Assembly: GCA_029747015.1 (NCBI GenBank)
Contig: JAKOGI010000080.1
Coordinates: forward strand, 654,501-718,500
Source of the DNA: Carnegiea gigantea
Lineage: Eukaryota > Streptophyta > Magnoliopsida > Caryophyllales > Cactaceae
DNA length: 64,000 nt
Reading direction: 5' to 3'
Shown: in pieces, positions 36,433 through 48,913 of the stretch
Position numbering within the stretch: position 1 is the stretch's first letter
Layout of the letters: every line of letters begins with the position of its first letter
The notes under the pieces: generated by a model
The model's database searches: none
Told to the model about the DNA's origin: nothing
Seen by the model: only the letters and a program-made list of their open reading frames with translations
Translations under genes and position numbers: made by a program

Positions 36433-37058
36433 ACCTACATCTGTACAAATTTCAGCACCCAAAAAAAAAATGCCCGGGTCTGATATAATTTGTAACTCTT
36501 TTTCTTTTTTTGGGGAGGGGGGGGGGAGTATCCTGTTCACCATTCTCTAAGTTTGTTCACTATTCTCTAAATTCTGCAAGCTAGAATGCGAAATATCATG
36601 GATGCAGAGTCAACCATTTCCAGACTTTGGATTTAGAGGGAAAGCGAGTCAGTTGTGTACTTGTGTCCATGTGTGTGTTTTGAATGAGCGAGAAAGGGGG
36701 GGGTGGGATTTATGGCGAAAGAGGTTCTTTCTCCAATAAAATGTTTGCTAGGGATAAGATTTTCAAAAAGGGGAACACAGCTCACAAGCTTATACTTAGG
36801 GCGTGAAGAAATCAGGAAACCGAGGCTAGCAAGTAGCAACTCAGAAAAGTTGTCAGGATAATATCCCACTGCCTGACTGTTGTGACCACTTCCACAGGCC
36901 TCAACCACCCCCCCCCCCAAAAAAAAAAGAAACGAAAAAGAAAAAAGTAAAAAAAAGGCAGAGAGAAAGAGAGGAGGAGGAGCAATATGAGGGCAGCATG
37001 TTCAAGTAAGCAACAGTATGAACAGCTCACCTAATATGTAGTTCAAACAACATTCTCA

Positions 37059-40000
37059 CTATCTGCCAGGCATTGGAGATTCTGATCCCGCTGGGGCATA
37101 GAGTGGCCTCCTTACAAATGGATGATCCAAGAGCTCAGCAGCAGTGGGCCGATCATTTGGATTCACACGTAAACATTGTTGTATCAGATCTTTTGCATCT
37201 CCTGACAAAGAATCTGGAATTGGAGGTGGTTCACCCTTCCCTATCCTAAAGAGTGCTTGCATCTGCAGCATCGCCAACAAGGCAGTTTTAAGAACAAGAA
37301 CAGAGAAAAAAAGCATAGTGTTATCATTGCATAATTAATGGAAATTCTCAGCCTAACCACAGATTGCAGCCTCAGAAACAAGGAAGCATACCTATGCATA
37401 AATGCTATGAAAAGGGATGAAACAGAGTTAAGCACGGTGATTGACTTAGCAGCCTTCAAACTTTATAAAATATGAAATATAAACTTGAATTGAAAGGTAG
37501 GTGCGATAAGTAGAAGTTAACAACATCTCCCCCCCCCCCCCCGGGACCACCAAAAAAAAAAAAAAAACAATAATCAACCGTAATGTCCTAACCTAGATAC
37601 AATGAAACCTCCACTGCAGTAGTTACAGCCCTACTCAAAAGTGCATGTCCTGACCCAGATATAACGAAAAGTCGAAAACTCCCAATATTTTAGCAAGAAC
37701 GTAACACACCTTTTCCATATCCACTATCCAGACTACTAAAAAAGGTAATACTGGACAATTTTCAGCTCTTATTATGATGGACTAGAGCAAAACATCTCAC
37801 AAGAAGTCCTCTTTTTATTACAGTGAGAAGCATGCAGCCAATAAATTACAGACTGTAGGGTCTAACGGAAACACCCTTGTATGGTTCAAACATAGAGATA
37901 ATGTTGCAAACATGCGATTCCTAACCACCACCACCCCCCCCCAAAAAAAAAAAAAATATATAAGCCATCCTGCCAAAGCGAGAAATCAGGGTAATGGCTT
38001 GGGTTCATCTTAAGCAAATTTCTAATAAAACAACAGCTTCCACTGCGTTTTTGTATGGTCCAAGGCAACCCAGATGCAAGTGGTCTTACCCCCTCCAAGC
38101 AAAGAGACCGATTCCAAGAAACTCACAAAATTTGAAGAAGAAGAAGAAGAATTCAAGGGTTAAAACATTTTCATTTAAAACATTTTATAAGTGAAAACAC
38201 TCAAAAAGAGTAGCAGTAGATAATAAAAGCAAATACAATTATATATGTGCCAGCAAAAAGAAAAAAAAAGAAGATAGATAAATAAGTGAAAATAATAACT
38301 AGCTAAATACACATACAAATGAACTAAATATTGGGGTCAAGGAGAGGGGCATTAAAAAAGTAAGAATAACTAACAAATATCTAGTAGCTAGACTAACTAA
38401 CAAATATCTAGTAGCTAGAAAATGTTTATAAGGCAAGTGGTTATTGCAAACTTTACCCAACTAAAAGCCACCATGTACTCTATAAACTGAAAACAAGTTA
38501 CCATCTACAAATTCATGCTAGAAGAAACAGGATTTGGAATTCTACCAATGGTTACAATCTTAATCCTCGACCTCAAAAAACTCCTATCTTGAGTTATGTC
38601 CTCCATAAATCCTACATGGGCCAGATCTCACTTCATAACGTCATCCCAATTTTTCTTCGGTCAACCTCGACCTCTCTTGCACTTTGGAATGTGAATCTTC
38701 CCACACCTCCCTATGGGAGTATCTAAACTCCTCATCTTGACGTAACCAATCATTTGAGCCTTGCCTCTTATATCTTGTCTTGTCCATAATTGGTGCAACC
38801 CCCACTTTCTCTAGCCACATTTCTAATAGAGCATCAAATTACACAATCACCAGACAAGAAATAAAGAAACTCAGCATAAGCACTTGCAAAGTTCCATGGA
38901 ATTTTCATCACAATGAAACTTACAAAGACTATATTATCATCCATAAATGATTTTTATGTTTGGTCCTCTAAAAACCAATTACCCAGGAAGCTGGGGACTA
39001 TTCAATCCAGTCTAAGTGACATCTTCCAACCTTTAGTGTATTGCCCCTCAGAAACTTTAATCAGACCGAAAAATCATGAACCCTTTGCACAGTCATACTT
39101 AAAATCATTGAACCTCGAGTTAACATACTCAGGTCCCTCGTTTCATGAATTAAAAAGAATTTTAAAAAATAGCATATTAATGTCCATCATAGTGTGCAGA
39201 GTCTCTCATTTCAATTAAAACAATGCCAAGTTGCTACAAGAAAAACAATGTGCAATAAGATTGTACTAGAAGCAAGCCACTGTATCTCCACCTGAAAAAG
39301 AAGGCATATAACAAAATAGAGAAAGAAAGAAAAGGCAAAGAATAACAAGAAATGAACAGAATAAATGTCAAAACATAGAAGGGTTCAATAAGAATGTTTT
39401 ACATACAAACTCTAAAGGATAGTAGGGAACATGTCCACTTAGCATCTCTAGGACAGTACATCCAAGACTCCAAATATCAGCAGCAAGCCCGTAACCTTTA
39501 TTCTTGTGATTAACAACCTGAAATTGGACAATCAGACATCCGAAATATCACAATGAACAAAGTGAATTATATACATCCAGACAGTAAGAAGTTCTCCTGA
39601 AATCATTACATACACTATGTACGTCTTACATCAACTAGAATACCTTATTGTCATGTGTCACAACTTCTCCAAACATCATATCATTACTGAAACAACTCCG
39701 AAGAATAAACCAGAACAGGCTCACACTGAATAGAACAGACAAGTTTTAACCTAATGTTGCCTTGGACCCACCCATAAATTCTGATTGTTTCTCCCTTAAC
39801 ACCCCCCTCTCTTTTTCTCTTTTTCCCGGGGGGGGTTATCCACTGAAAACATTAAATAGGAAGCAGGTCATATTCCATAGTTAAGTTTGCTTATTCTCAA
39901 ATACACGGTAAGCACCACTAATGAAATCCTATAAGCTGAATGCAGGATCAACACACAAGTGCGAAAAAAGTACTCACATTCAACAAATCAATACGGAGAC

Positions 40001-43000
40001 AAGAAGGTAGCCAACCATCGCCCACCAAAAAATGATATCAACCCAACCATATTTCACAGCTTAAGCTCAATCATCATCAAATTATGGAGCATTTCCCTCT
40101 CATAATCGATCTGCCAATTTATTTTTTTCCTGGCGAATACAAATTATGACAAACTAGATAAAGCATGCTAAGAGCCAAAACGCAGGAAACCAATGACAAT
40201 ACAGAAATCAACCCCAGCTTACGAATTAGACACCAATCAAAGTATAAAGTAAGACAGCAATGTAATTTCAGCAGCAGCTACAACATATGCGACTATGCAT
40301 TGCATCATATCTAGCAAATTATTACTTTGCTTCCCAGTCTACCATGAACAAGTTCCAGGCTCTTAGCTTCCACTGAAAGGCAAAAAGCTCAGCTGGACAA
40401 CGCACGTAGGGAATTTCCAAAGCCAAAGAGTAGATACAGCATCAACTTCTTAATAAATTGGTGGAGATGAAAAACATGTTCCCTGATTCTCAACCTATAA
40501 GCAGGCATTCATAGCAGCAAGACACCTATAATGGAGTTTCTCTGTGGTTGAACTCGAATTCCAGGATGCTTCCCCTGAAAATTCATCTTGACAGAGAGCA
40601 GCTATTTAAACATACACAAGAACTATTGTCCATTGAAATGCACAGAAATCCCTGGATAATGACCTTTTTAAGCCATAACTCACTTCTAAGCTTTTATTTC
40701 CCTTTTTTTTGGGGCGGGGGTTGCAATTGATCAAGATAATTCATAAACTATGAAGTTAGAAGAAACACGGACAAGCATACAGTGTCAAATAAAATTATGC
40801 GTGAGAAAAATGAGCATCAAACAGGGATAAGCATCTTGCTCCCCAGCAAGATTTAGCAGCGGTCACCAGTAGACAGAGTGACATGCAAACACATCAGAAA
40901 GGACCAAAGGGGGTCGTGAAGAAGCAGTTGGCACCATTTATGGCACATCTAATCAGATGCATACTAAATTTTAATACAGAAGAAAATGTTAGACAAAGAA
41001 ACCTACAACAGACAAAATCAATCTTCAGACCAAACAGGAACAAATCAGAGGACCTGGATTCAAGTGATTTGAATCAAACCTTTGATTTATGCAGGAGCTT
41101 ATTCTATAGATTATTAATCTTTATGAGGACAAAATGAGCTTTTTCAAAAGAAACATCAATCCTAGGATTGGAAAATATTAAAATCTCAACAAATTAGAGC
41201 TTGAATTCTGATTGATAAGATACAAATTGCACAATTGAACTATTAAAACAATAATTGGTTACCCCAGAATAGCAGCCATAAACTGGGAAGTTGACGACCA
41301 AAATGAAAGATCATCTAAGGTAATCAAAACGTTGAATTTAGTCTAGACTCAAACCTAAACAGAACATATCCAGATTTGAATCATCCAAGCTAGAAACAGG
41401 ACAACATATCATGACCAAGATGTCGCCATTCTGCGACAAAACAGCATATCAGGAAGGTTTTGAAGTAGAACCAACTGTATCTCTACCTCGTGACAACCGC
41501 TATATGCTATGTGAGTGCTGCCTTATGTGATTCCAAGGTATAGTAGCCGCAACCGCATTTTGAATCCTTGGCTGGACTGACTGATTTGAATTTTGAAGCC
41601 ACACGGTTACAACTTGACAAAGAAATACTCATCCCAAAACCCCTACATCATTCGTAGATACATTGTTTATCCTGTCAAAAGAATAGATTTGCTAGCCAAC
41701 TTCCGTGGACCTAAACATTTCAGTTTCAATTTTGGGAGGACTTAAATCCATAAGAGCAGTGACCAGTCCAGCGTAATCACATAACCATAAAGAGGGCTTT
41801 ATGATAATATAATAATCAAAGGCCTCAATAAGTTCCATACTACAATGCATGACATCTTTGCAACATTAGAACTAAAGTCTCTGTAGGATGACAGAAGCAA
41901 ACCTCAGGCGCCATCCAGAATGCAGTCCCTTTGCAAGACTTCAAATCATTCAATTTGGTTGCCTGAAAAGCAATGCAGCATCACATTATGTACACAACTA
42001 CACAAGCAAGAAAACAACCAAAAGGAAATTAAAGATGAGAAAGAATCGCATGCTGCATCAATAGGATAATGTTGAAAAGGCAAACAGCAAAAGACCTTCG
42101 CCAATCCAAAATCAGCTAGCTTCACTGTTCCATCTGATGCCACCAATATGTTTGCACATTTGATATCCCTGGAAAAACAAGAAACAGAACAACTTAATCC
42201 CTTTAGATTTTTTCCGCCCAACCTGACATTTCCAAACTTTTGACGAGCATAAAGTTCAACACCACATGACATGATCTAGGATTAACGCCAGCATTATATT
42301 ATGTGCACTAGGATAGCAAACTTTCCGTTGGTCTTAGTTAGGTTTGACTATACGGAGCAAGACTAATTTCATCAACCAAGTCATATCCTCTTTACGAAGT
42401 CCTTTCCACACCTTTAAAAGACTTAGGTTTGGCCCTTTAGCTCTCTCCTTCCCCATTTTGGTTGCCTCCTAAAGATTATCCCCCTAGCATATCAGATAAT
42501 AATGAAGTTGCGGCACTACTTATGGTGGTTGAGCACCTGAGCTCGCACAAGGAAGCGACAACTCCGCTGTGCTAAAAATATCATTTGTGTTTTTTAATAT
42601 CTTATCATCTTCCACTTCGTACTTTCACTAGGTCCAAATCCTTAGATATCCTATCCAGCTTTAGCTGCCTTGAAGATATCTCCCCCATTCTTTAATGTCC
42701 ACTTGTGACATACCTTTTGACATCTGCAAATTCCCCTTATGTGCGCTGACATGTTCCTGCATGTTGTCAGCATCCCTCTTTGTACCAACTGAGATCACCC
42801 AAAACTTTTCCCCATAAGCATTTAAGAGTTTCTCCTTTCAATCTACACCAAGATTCTATGCCACATTGCTAGGGCTATGTACCCTCCAAGAATAACCTTG
42901 CAGTCCTTACATCTTGCCCAATCACATCTTCAAGTGAGCACACATCAAGTTGTTCCATTGAAGAGAAAACAGATCATTGTGCATGGTGATGAAGTACCAA

Positions 43001-44433
43001 TTCGATTTGGGACCATACTTCTTTTTACTTCTGTTTTTCTTTTTCTTTTTTTTGGGGCTGGGGGGCCAGCTGTGATAGACCTAAGCTGATCTCTATCTCA
43101 TTACCGTTTGTGCAATTCCAAAAATTAAGAAATGATGGTTGGTCGGGCAAATAGACACAACCTAGGATCGACAAATTACACGAACCAAAAAAAAGAGAAA
43201 AACATCTAGACCTCCATGAGAAGCAGAAGCTCCTACTTTTCAACACTCCTCAAGGGTACAAGAGGCGTGCTTGAAGTCAGCAATATAGTCATTATAATTT
43301 ATAACAATGAAATAAGGTGGGAGACAAAGGAATTCTTCTATGCTAGATGTTATCTTTAAAGGTGGGTAAGCTAATAGCCTGATACTAACAGGGTCTCCAA
43401 GTACTATTTTGGATTAACTCGTGAAGGAATGATCTCAAGATCATATAGTACATATTAGATTCATAGGCATGAGCACTGATTTTGGGAAAAAGCGACCCTG
43501 TTCAAACAGATCAATCATTCTAGGCCAGGAGCTCTTAGAATTTGTTCGCACATGCCACAAAATAGATTGCATAAAGATGGATCCACAGTAGTCACTTATA
43601 ACTCTAGGATGGGGAGAAGAACCTGTTTAAATAACAGCACATCAGGGCTTTTCGGGATACTTAAAGCTCATGAATGCCTAAGCGAGTGGATCTTGAACTT
43701 ATGCTCTCCGTCTTGTTTGCCAATGCCAGTGTAGGGCATACAACAAGCGTCAACAAATAAGTTAAGCTTTGACAGGATACACTAGAATCAATAGGGCAGC
43801 GCAGATTGGGTGGAATGAAAGGACTAAGTTCTTCAAAGGCAAGTTTAGTGATTACAAGAATGTTTCCCAGTTCCAATGTGGTCGTCAAGATCAATGAGGG
43901 TGTAGAGTCAATACCCAATACTGGGGTAAAGCTTCAAATATCTGGGATATCATCCAATATCATAAAGGGATAGATGAAGGCATTACACATTCACATAAAA
44001 GCTTTGGGTGCTGCAGTTACTAATTGGCCTACAATGGAACGAAGAACTGAAGCCAGCCAGCCCCGCGGCCCCTGCCCCTGCCCCCACCTAAAAAGGAAAG
44101 GAAAAAAAAGAGTATGGTTTTCCGTTTTTTACTTCCATAGATATTCCATACAAATGTTGATGGACTTCTTAAAATATCAACGGGAGTTTGGAAAAAAGGC
44201 CGGGCCACTTTAATGTTGAAGGATACGGCCTCTTTTTAATGTTTAACCTATCACTCTCTAGTCTCTCCGAAATGAAATTGCCTTCTCTTTCATCCAAAAT
44301 TCTGAATATCTCTGAACCCTTCTGATTCTTAATCACCACCTTTGTCTGATTTGAAATTATGAAACTTCCCGAGTCCACCATCCATCTTCAGTCCCTCTGA
44401 ATCCTTAGGGTTGTTTGCAATGTTGACGCAATC

Positions 44434-44503
<70 letters not shown>

Positions 44504-44553
44504 AGTTCCCCTTCTCTTTATTGGTTCCTTAAGAGGATGTTTGTCATGTTGAT

Positions 44554-44638
<85 letters not shown>

Positions 44639-47600
44639 CAAGGACATCTTTTAGTTTCCCTTCTCTTTATGGGGTTTTTCACGAGATAATTATGCAGGTG
44701 AGAATTTCCGTAACAGCTAATGACTGCTAGCCATAGACTTGACTGGGGATTTCATTGCTTGTAACCAAAGAGGCAAAGCACGGAAGATAACAATTAAGAT
44801 GGCATCTCCCCCCCCCCCCCAAAAAAAAAAAAAAAAGATATAAGCTCAGATAACAATGGTGCTGAAATTTCTAAACCTAATGACCTACAATTAGTGAGTA
44901 GCAACAACAGACTTTGTACATAAGAGTTCCCATGCAATGTGTAGCCATGCATACGACATCAAGAATGAGAACACTGAAATAGTCGCCCCCAAAAAACGGA
45001 TAGAATAGAACAGCAAGTAACCAAAGAAAAACCCCAATTGGCACACCAACAGCCAAAAGCCAGCAGGCTACACTGGCAGTCCTATTACATAGTTACTGCA
45101 TACCTATGGATCACATCTCTTTCGTGAAGATACTTCAAGCCGAGCAGAATTTGCCTTGTATAATTAGAGACATGAGAATCACGAAGATGATACTTTTGAT
45201 ATAGACTTGCAAGGGAACCTTGAGTCACAAGCTCCAAGAAGATATATAGTTTAGAGTCATCCTGCAAAGTGCAAAGAACATTGAAGAGAGTAAAAACCTT
45301 CAATGGAAACGGAAAGCATTTACTTTCTATTATTCATATCATGCAATTACTCCACTTCCAACCACCATGATTAAAAAAATAAAATAAAATTAAAAAAAAA
45401 CTATAAAATGTTTACAAAGACAACAACTCATCCACAAAAACGGTAAGGTTTGCAACTAAAGAAAGGATATAATACCTTATCAGTCCCAAGATATCGAACT
45501 ATGTTCTCATGTTCAAACTGACTCAAAAGATCGATCTCCTGCGTGAGGGGAAAAAATGAGGAAATTAAACAAAGAAATAACATAAAACTTGCGTTGGTGA
45601 AACGAAGAAGGCATTAGAAGCAAGACTACTTTTGGATATGATTATTAAGGACAACAGGAGATGACTACCCCAGTATCCCTTGAGGGTATTACCTGCTCGA
45701 GATAGTAAATACTCTGCTTTCCTTGGCTCCCTTGCTCAAGAAGAGAAACTTCTTTCACTGCGAAAAAGAATCCCTCACTGCCAATAGATTGCTGAGTTTT
45801 GTGAGATTTCCCATTGCAATTGACAAGCAGTAACAGCAACACAAATAGATACCATCACAAATACGTAGCATCACAAACAGATTCTCAATCATTTTCAGTT
45901 TCTAGTAACAGCATCAAACCCCATGTCAAAAAATTAAAAGTTGGGAAAGGCGATTGGGTAATTTAGGACTGGAGACAGTTGCATCCTTAGATATCAATAT
46001 CCACCCAAGCTATAACATATTATGAAGTTTCAACTTTGACAAGTGACTACATTTCATTAGACGAAACTGAATTCAAAGATACTCCTCGACGAAACCGGCA
46101 CGTTTCATTTGATAATTGGTGGCTACACCTATAGGTATCATGTGATGTGAGTGCTCCCTACCATCTTTCAGGCCTCCAATTCCTACCTGAGTTTTTAACA
46201 AACAATCTTATCTCCCACCTACCAACCATCCATGCTGGCTAACCAGAAAAGTAATAACAACAACAACAACTCCTCCCAGTGTGGGTCCCGCTTTCGCGGG
46301 GTCTGGGGAGATCCAGCTGTAGGCAACCTTACCTCTACCGGAATTCCTACCCATAGAGAGGTTGATTCCTTAAAACCCACAAAGCAGTTTTGAGAAAAAG
46401 GTTTAAAGAGAAAACGATTGCAAACCAAATACCAAGGAGGAGAAAAGGGTCCGGAGAGCAAATAAACAGGGGGCGGAGACATACAACACTAATAACCAAT
46501 AACTAAATTAAAAAAAAATGTGTGGAGAAAAGCACGTCCGTGAAATAGCCAATCAAATGAGGATAAAAATCCACAGCCAAAACAACAGCAGAATCAACAT
46601 CAACTACCATAACCACGTAAGGGGCAATTATTAACGCCCGCAGGCCCCCTGATTCGTGAGGTGGGAGCTTCCACGCAGGAGAAAGTGCAAAATTGCATCT
46701 GGATAGCTCAAATGAAGAAGGAAACTCAAACAGGAGTAAGCATATAATAGCAAGAACATCCTTTCACCCTCTAAATCCACACTATGCATATCATTACGAG
46801 CAGCACATACCTAGAAATCCCTTCATATACGGTTCCAAATGACCCCCTCCCTAAAAGCACACCCTTATCCCAGTGGGTTATATTCAATCTGCACCCACTA
46901 TTTGGTGAGATAATTGACACTGGCTCTGTAGTTGTACTCGAAGAGTCGTCATCATTTGTTGTGGTAAAAGAACAGGACCCAGAACAGATAATGAGTTCCC
47001 CAGCCCTGCTGAGCCTATTAAGCCTCTCTCTCTGAGCACTCTCTCCATCACCTTCTTCCTCGTTCTCAGAGAGATGGGATGTATCATGGTATGAAAAAAG
47101 AGGAGCAATATGGCCATCCGGGGCCAACCCTTTCACAAGATCCCAAGTAGAACATTCATTATCAATGATAGGAAGAGACATTGCAGGAGGAGGGGTCAGC
47201 AATGGGGGCCGATCACCTTTGATTCCTCCTCCTTTACCAGCAGCACCCACAGTGGTATCGTTCGATGGTGGAACAGCAGCCTCGAATAGCTTGAGCTTAT
47301 TGTTGCCAGTATCAACATCAACTGCACCATTCATCTGATCACCATTTCCATTTGTACGTGCAGGCGTGTCCACAACCTTCTGAACCTCTTCATTTTGTGT
47401 CTTATCAGGCTCGTTATAACCCTTATTAGGTCTTAGAGTAACATCAGATGGGGACCTACTTTTCATAGCCTCCCAGGCTGCTTTTGGAATCTCAAAATCT
47501 TCGGGCCCAGAAAACCCTAAACTTTTGATAACAGAATTTACTTCACTGCCATTCCCATCAATACGAAAGCTTGTTCGATCAACCTCACGAGGCAAGTCAA

Positions 47601-47775
47601 AGGACCGTGCTCTATGAGCTGGAGAACTACATGTCGACGGGGATGTGGACGAAGGCGAAGGAGTATAGTTGAAGTTCTTGATTGCATTTTTTCGGTAGAG
47701 TTTCCTGGGGGACTCTGTCTGCTCCATTTTTTTGCTCTGCTTCCTAAGATCGAATATCCTGGGCAAGTGATGCAT
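37059..47775 (-). CDS. MEKK1: MEKK1-type MAP kinase kinase kinase, eight exons, complete
   Basis: Ser/Thr kinase that phosphorylates MAP kinase kinases in stress and immune cascades. Exons (minus): 47775-46811, 45777-45693, 45538-45476, 45261-45104, 42168-42096, 41962-41903, 39517-39407, 37262-37059. All splice sites are GT-AG and phases agree, giving 572 aa plus stop. The N-terminal regulatory half carries family-specific RSFDLPREVDRTSFRIDG and SLGFSGPEDFEIPKAAWEA. Kinase domain: GRGSFGTVYEG (309-319), FAVKEV (Lys330), HRD (423-425), DFGLAK (443-448), GTAFWMAPE (460-468), and a C-terminal HPFVRRPL segment. All catalytic residues are present. Close resemblance to Arabidopsis MEKK1 is from memory. 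The start is uncertain: the first ATG (47775) is in weak context, the in-frame ATG at 47727 (Met17) has A at -3 and G at +4. Introns 1, 4, 6 and 7 are 1.0-2.9 kb and carry transposon debris. Confidence 0.95.
38062..38126 (-). mobile_element. Decayed Au-type SINE fragment
   Basis: AAGGCAACCCAGATGCAAGT, GGTCTTACCCCCTCCAAG and AGAGACCGATTCCAAGAAAC correspond to the distal part of the Au SINE copies at 14554 and 46256, in the same orientation. The (CAA)n end is lost. Confidence 0.45.
38583..38820 (-). pseudogene. RTE-type LINE reverse transcriptase C-terminal fragment
   Basis: Read on minus with one frame change, the sequence encodes VGVAPIMDK, then IGYVKMRSLDTPIGRCGK, IHIPKCKRGRG, a stop, PKKNWDDVMK, a stop, and DLAHVGFMEDITQDR. 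This is the conserved C-terminal tail of plant RTE-clade LINE ORFs (GHVKRR..GRGRPKKxWxxV..DL). It is broken by two in-frame stops and a frameshift, so it is dead. It lies in MAPKKK intron 7 on the same strand as the host gene. Confidence 0.8.
39518..41902 (-). other. MAPKKK intron 6 (2.4 kb)
   Basis: Bounded by a GT donor after the WMAPE codons and a CAG acceptor before VVNHKNKGYG. It contains one T(n)GGGG tract near 40691. Apart from that I recognise neither elements nor exons inside it. Confidence 0.8.
42330..42480 (-). pseudogene. Possible RTE LINE reverse transcriptase N-terminal fragment
   Basis: The minus-strand segment VWKGLRKEDMTWLMKL resembles the plant RTE motif in which VW..LG....WLT.LFN precedes the first RT domain. 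Only a short stretch is convincing and its flanks are broken. A relation to the fragment at 38583-38820 is inferred. Confidence 0.3.
44432..44634. repeat. Duplicated compound microsatellite (CT)n(CA)n
   Basis: A (CT)n(CA)n block at 44432-44504 is followed by CCTTCTCTTTATTGGTTCC and a second (CT)n(CA)n block at 44555-44634. The flanks GATGTTTGTCATGTTGATGC and CCCTTCTCTTTAT recur at both blocks, so the whole unit, with period about 125 bp, was duplicated in tandem. It lies in MAPKKK intron 4. Confidence 0.9.
46256..46380 (-). mobile_element. Au-type SINE in MAPKKK intron 1
   Basis: Starts with (CAA)n and reads CCCGCTTTCGCGGGGTCTGG, GGAGATCCAGCTGTAGGC, CTTACCTCTACCGG and GAGAGGTTGATTCC, matching the copy at 14554-14683 at most positions. 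Same strand as the host gene. No clear target duplication was identified. Confidence 0.75.
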
Positions 47776-47801
47776 CGAAAAGACCTATACCCATCCACCA
47801 T
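47538..47801 (-). promoter_or_regulatory. Upstream ATG overlapping the MAPKKK start, out of frame
   Basis: An ATG at 47801 opens an 87-codon frame that overlaps the start of the MAPKKK frame in a different phase and ends at 47538. If the transcript includes this ATG, ribosomes starting there would bypass the first in-frame ATG. Its context (T at -3, G at +4) is mediocre. Whether it lies in the mRNA depends on a possible acceptor (GGAATTCAG) just upstream. The translated sequence has no family resemblance and is not itself a gene. Confidence 0.3.
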
Positions 47802-48913
47802 GAACTTTACTGAATTCCCGTCAAAACCCCAACTCCCCCTCAGCCCAACCCAGCAAACCCAATAATTGAAGGGTTAAAGAGGAACAAAAAACACACAGTC
47901 GAAACTTCGTGTTCCCAATTTCCCGCTAGATTACTCTCCTTCCAGAAACAGACAAGACGAACCCTAATCCACAAAACAACTAAATCAAGAGCTCAATCGC
48001 AGCAAAATTTGTGCATTTATATCTTTCCTTCATATCCCAACCACTGTAGATGAGAGAATAGCAGAAACTCGAGCTAGGGCTTAAACCACCCTAGATTTTC
48101 CACCCCGTCTGCGTGTATTGTACAGACAGGCTGATTTCTCTTTCAGCGGCAAAAACAGCACAAAATTTTGCATAAGATCCCAGAATCAAACGATGCCAAG
48201 CTGCCTAAACTCCAATAATTTAAGGGTTTTTGGCCAGAATTTACTCGGAAATTTACACAGCATAAGAAACTTCGTAGAACTTACACATCGAAGTACAATT
48301 TGAGTAATTTGATCGCGAAAATGAAGTTAGCGTCGAGGTGATTCCAAATTTTGCTCTCTTCTTCTTCCTCTTGGGCTAGTAGGGGCAGTTCACTTCGGGG
48401 GCTTGATTGGGATTTTCAGGGAAGGAAGGGATCTCTGATGACGGCAGTGCAGTTGAGTAATGGAGCCTGATGAGAGAGAAATGGGATGTACGGACAGGGA
48501 GGAGAGAGGGCGAGTGATTAGGAAAGGAGGGGAGACAGAAAACGCGGCGATTACGGGTGTAAATGGATTTGGCACAGCAGAGCAGACAGTAAGGGCATTT
48601 TCTTTTCGTTGTGAATATAGGTTGGCAACTATGCGAAAGTTAGTTGAAATGGATATACGTCCGTCAAATTAGGTTCAAGTTGATATTTTTTATTAAAATA
48701 TATAAAAATTAATTAAAGTATATTAAAATTAGTTAGAATTAGTTAAATTTTGTTATATGATGGATAGAAGTTGATTAAAATAGTAGAAAATAGATTAAAA
48801 TTGATTGAAGCGGGTTTAAGTTGGTATTTTCTTTATTTAAGTTTACGAAGTTGGTTGAAGTTGACGGAGGTTAGTAAATTTGGATTTACCAACGAACAGA
48901 CAGGCCTAATATG

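Larger units (their letters stand above)
34490..37050. other. Spacer between the DUF1644 and MAPKKK genes
   Basis: No exon was recognised. It contains C(n)A(n)/T(n)G(n) compound tracts at 35047-35071, 36509-36527 and 36908-36928, an (AC)n run and a possible SINE. The 3' UTR of the minus-strand MAPKKK gene presumably occupies the part just below 37059. A short word pair, AAAACAAAATACTCAAC, repeats about 45 bp apart near 36254 and 36298. Confidence 0.5.
37263..39406 (-). other. MAPKKK intron 7 with inserted elements
   Basis: This 2.1-kb intron contains C(n)A(n) tracts (about 37531-37566, 37935-37955), a decayed Au SINE (38062-38126), a two-copy 26-bp tandem repeat (38370-38420, unit CTAACAAATATCTAGTAGCT) and an RTE LINE fragment (38583-38820). 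The host gene still reads through in silico with intact splice sites. Confidence 0.75.
42169..45103 (-). other. MAPKKK intron 4 (2.9 kb) with repeats
   Basis: This intron separates the HRD histidine codon from the catalytic loop and splits the Arg424 codon. It contains a possible second RTE LINE remnant (about 42330-42480, minus, VWKGLRKEDMTWLMKL), a duplicated CT/CA microsatellite (44432-44634) and a C(14)A(17)-type tract near 44807. The rest is unrecognised. Confidence 0.75.

Noticed and set aside
44405..44689. Open frames made of Ser-Leu/Thr-His or Cys-Val repeats
   Set aside because: Direct translation of (CT)n(CA)n microsatellites.
46784..47117. Plus- and minus-strand frames inside MAPKKK exon 1
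   Set aside because: Alternative-frame shadows of the coding exon.
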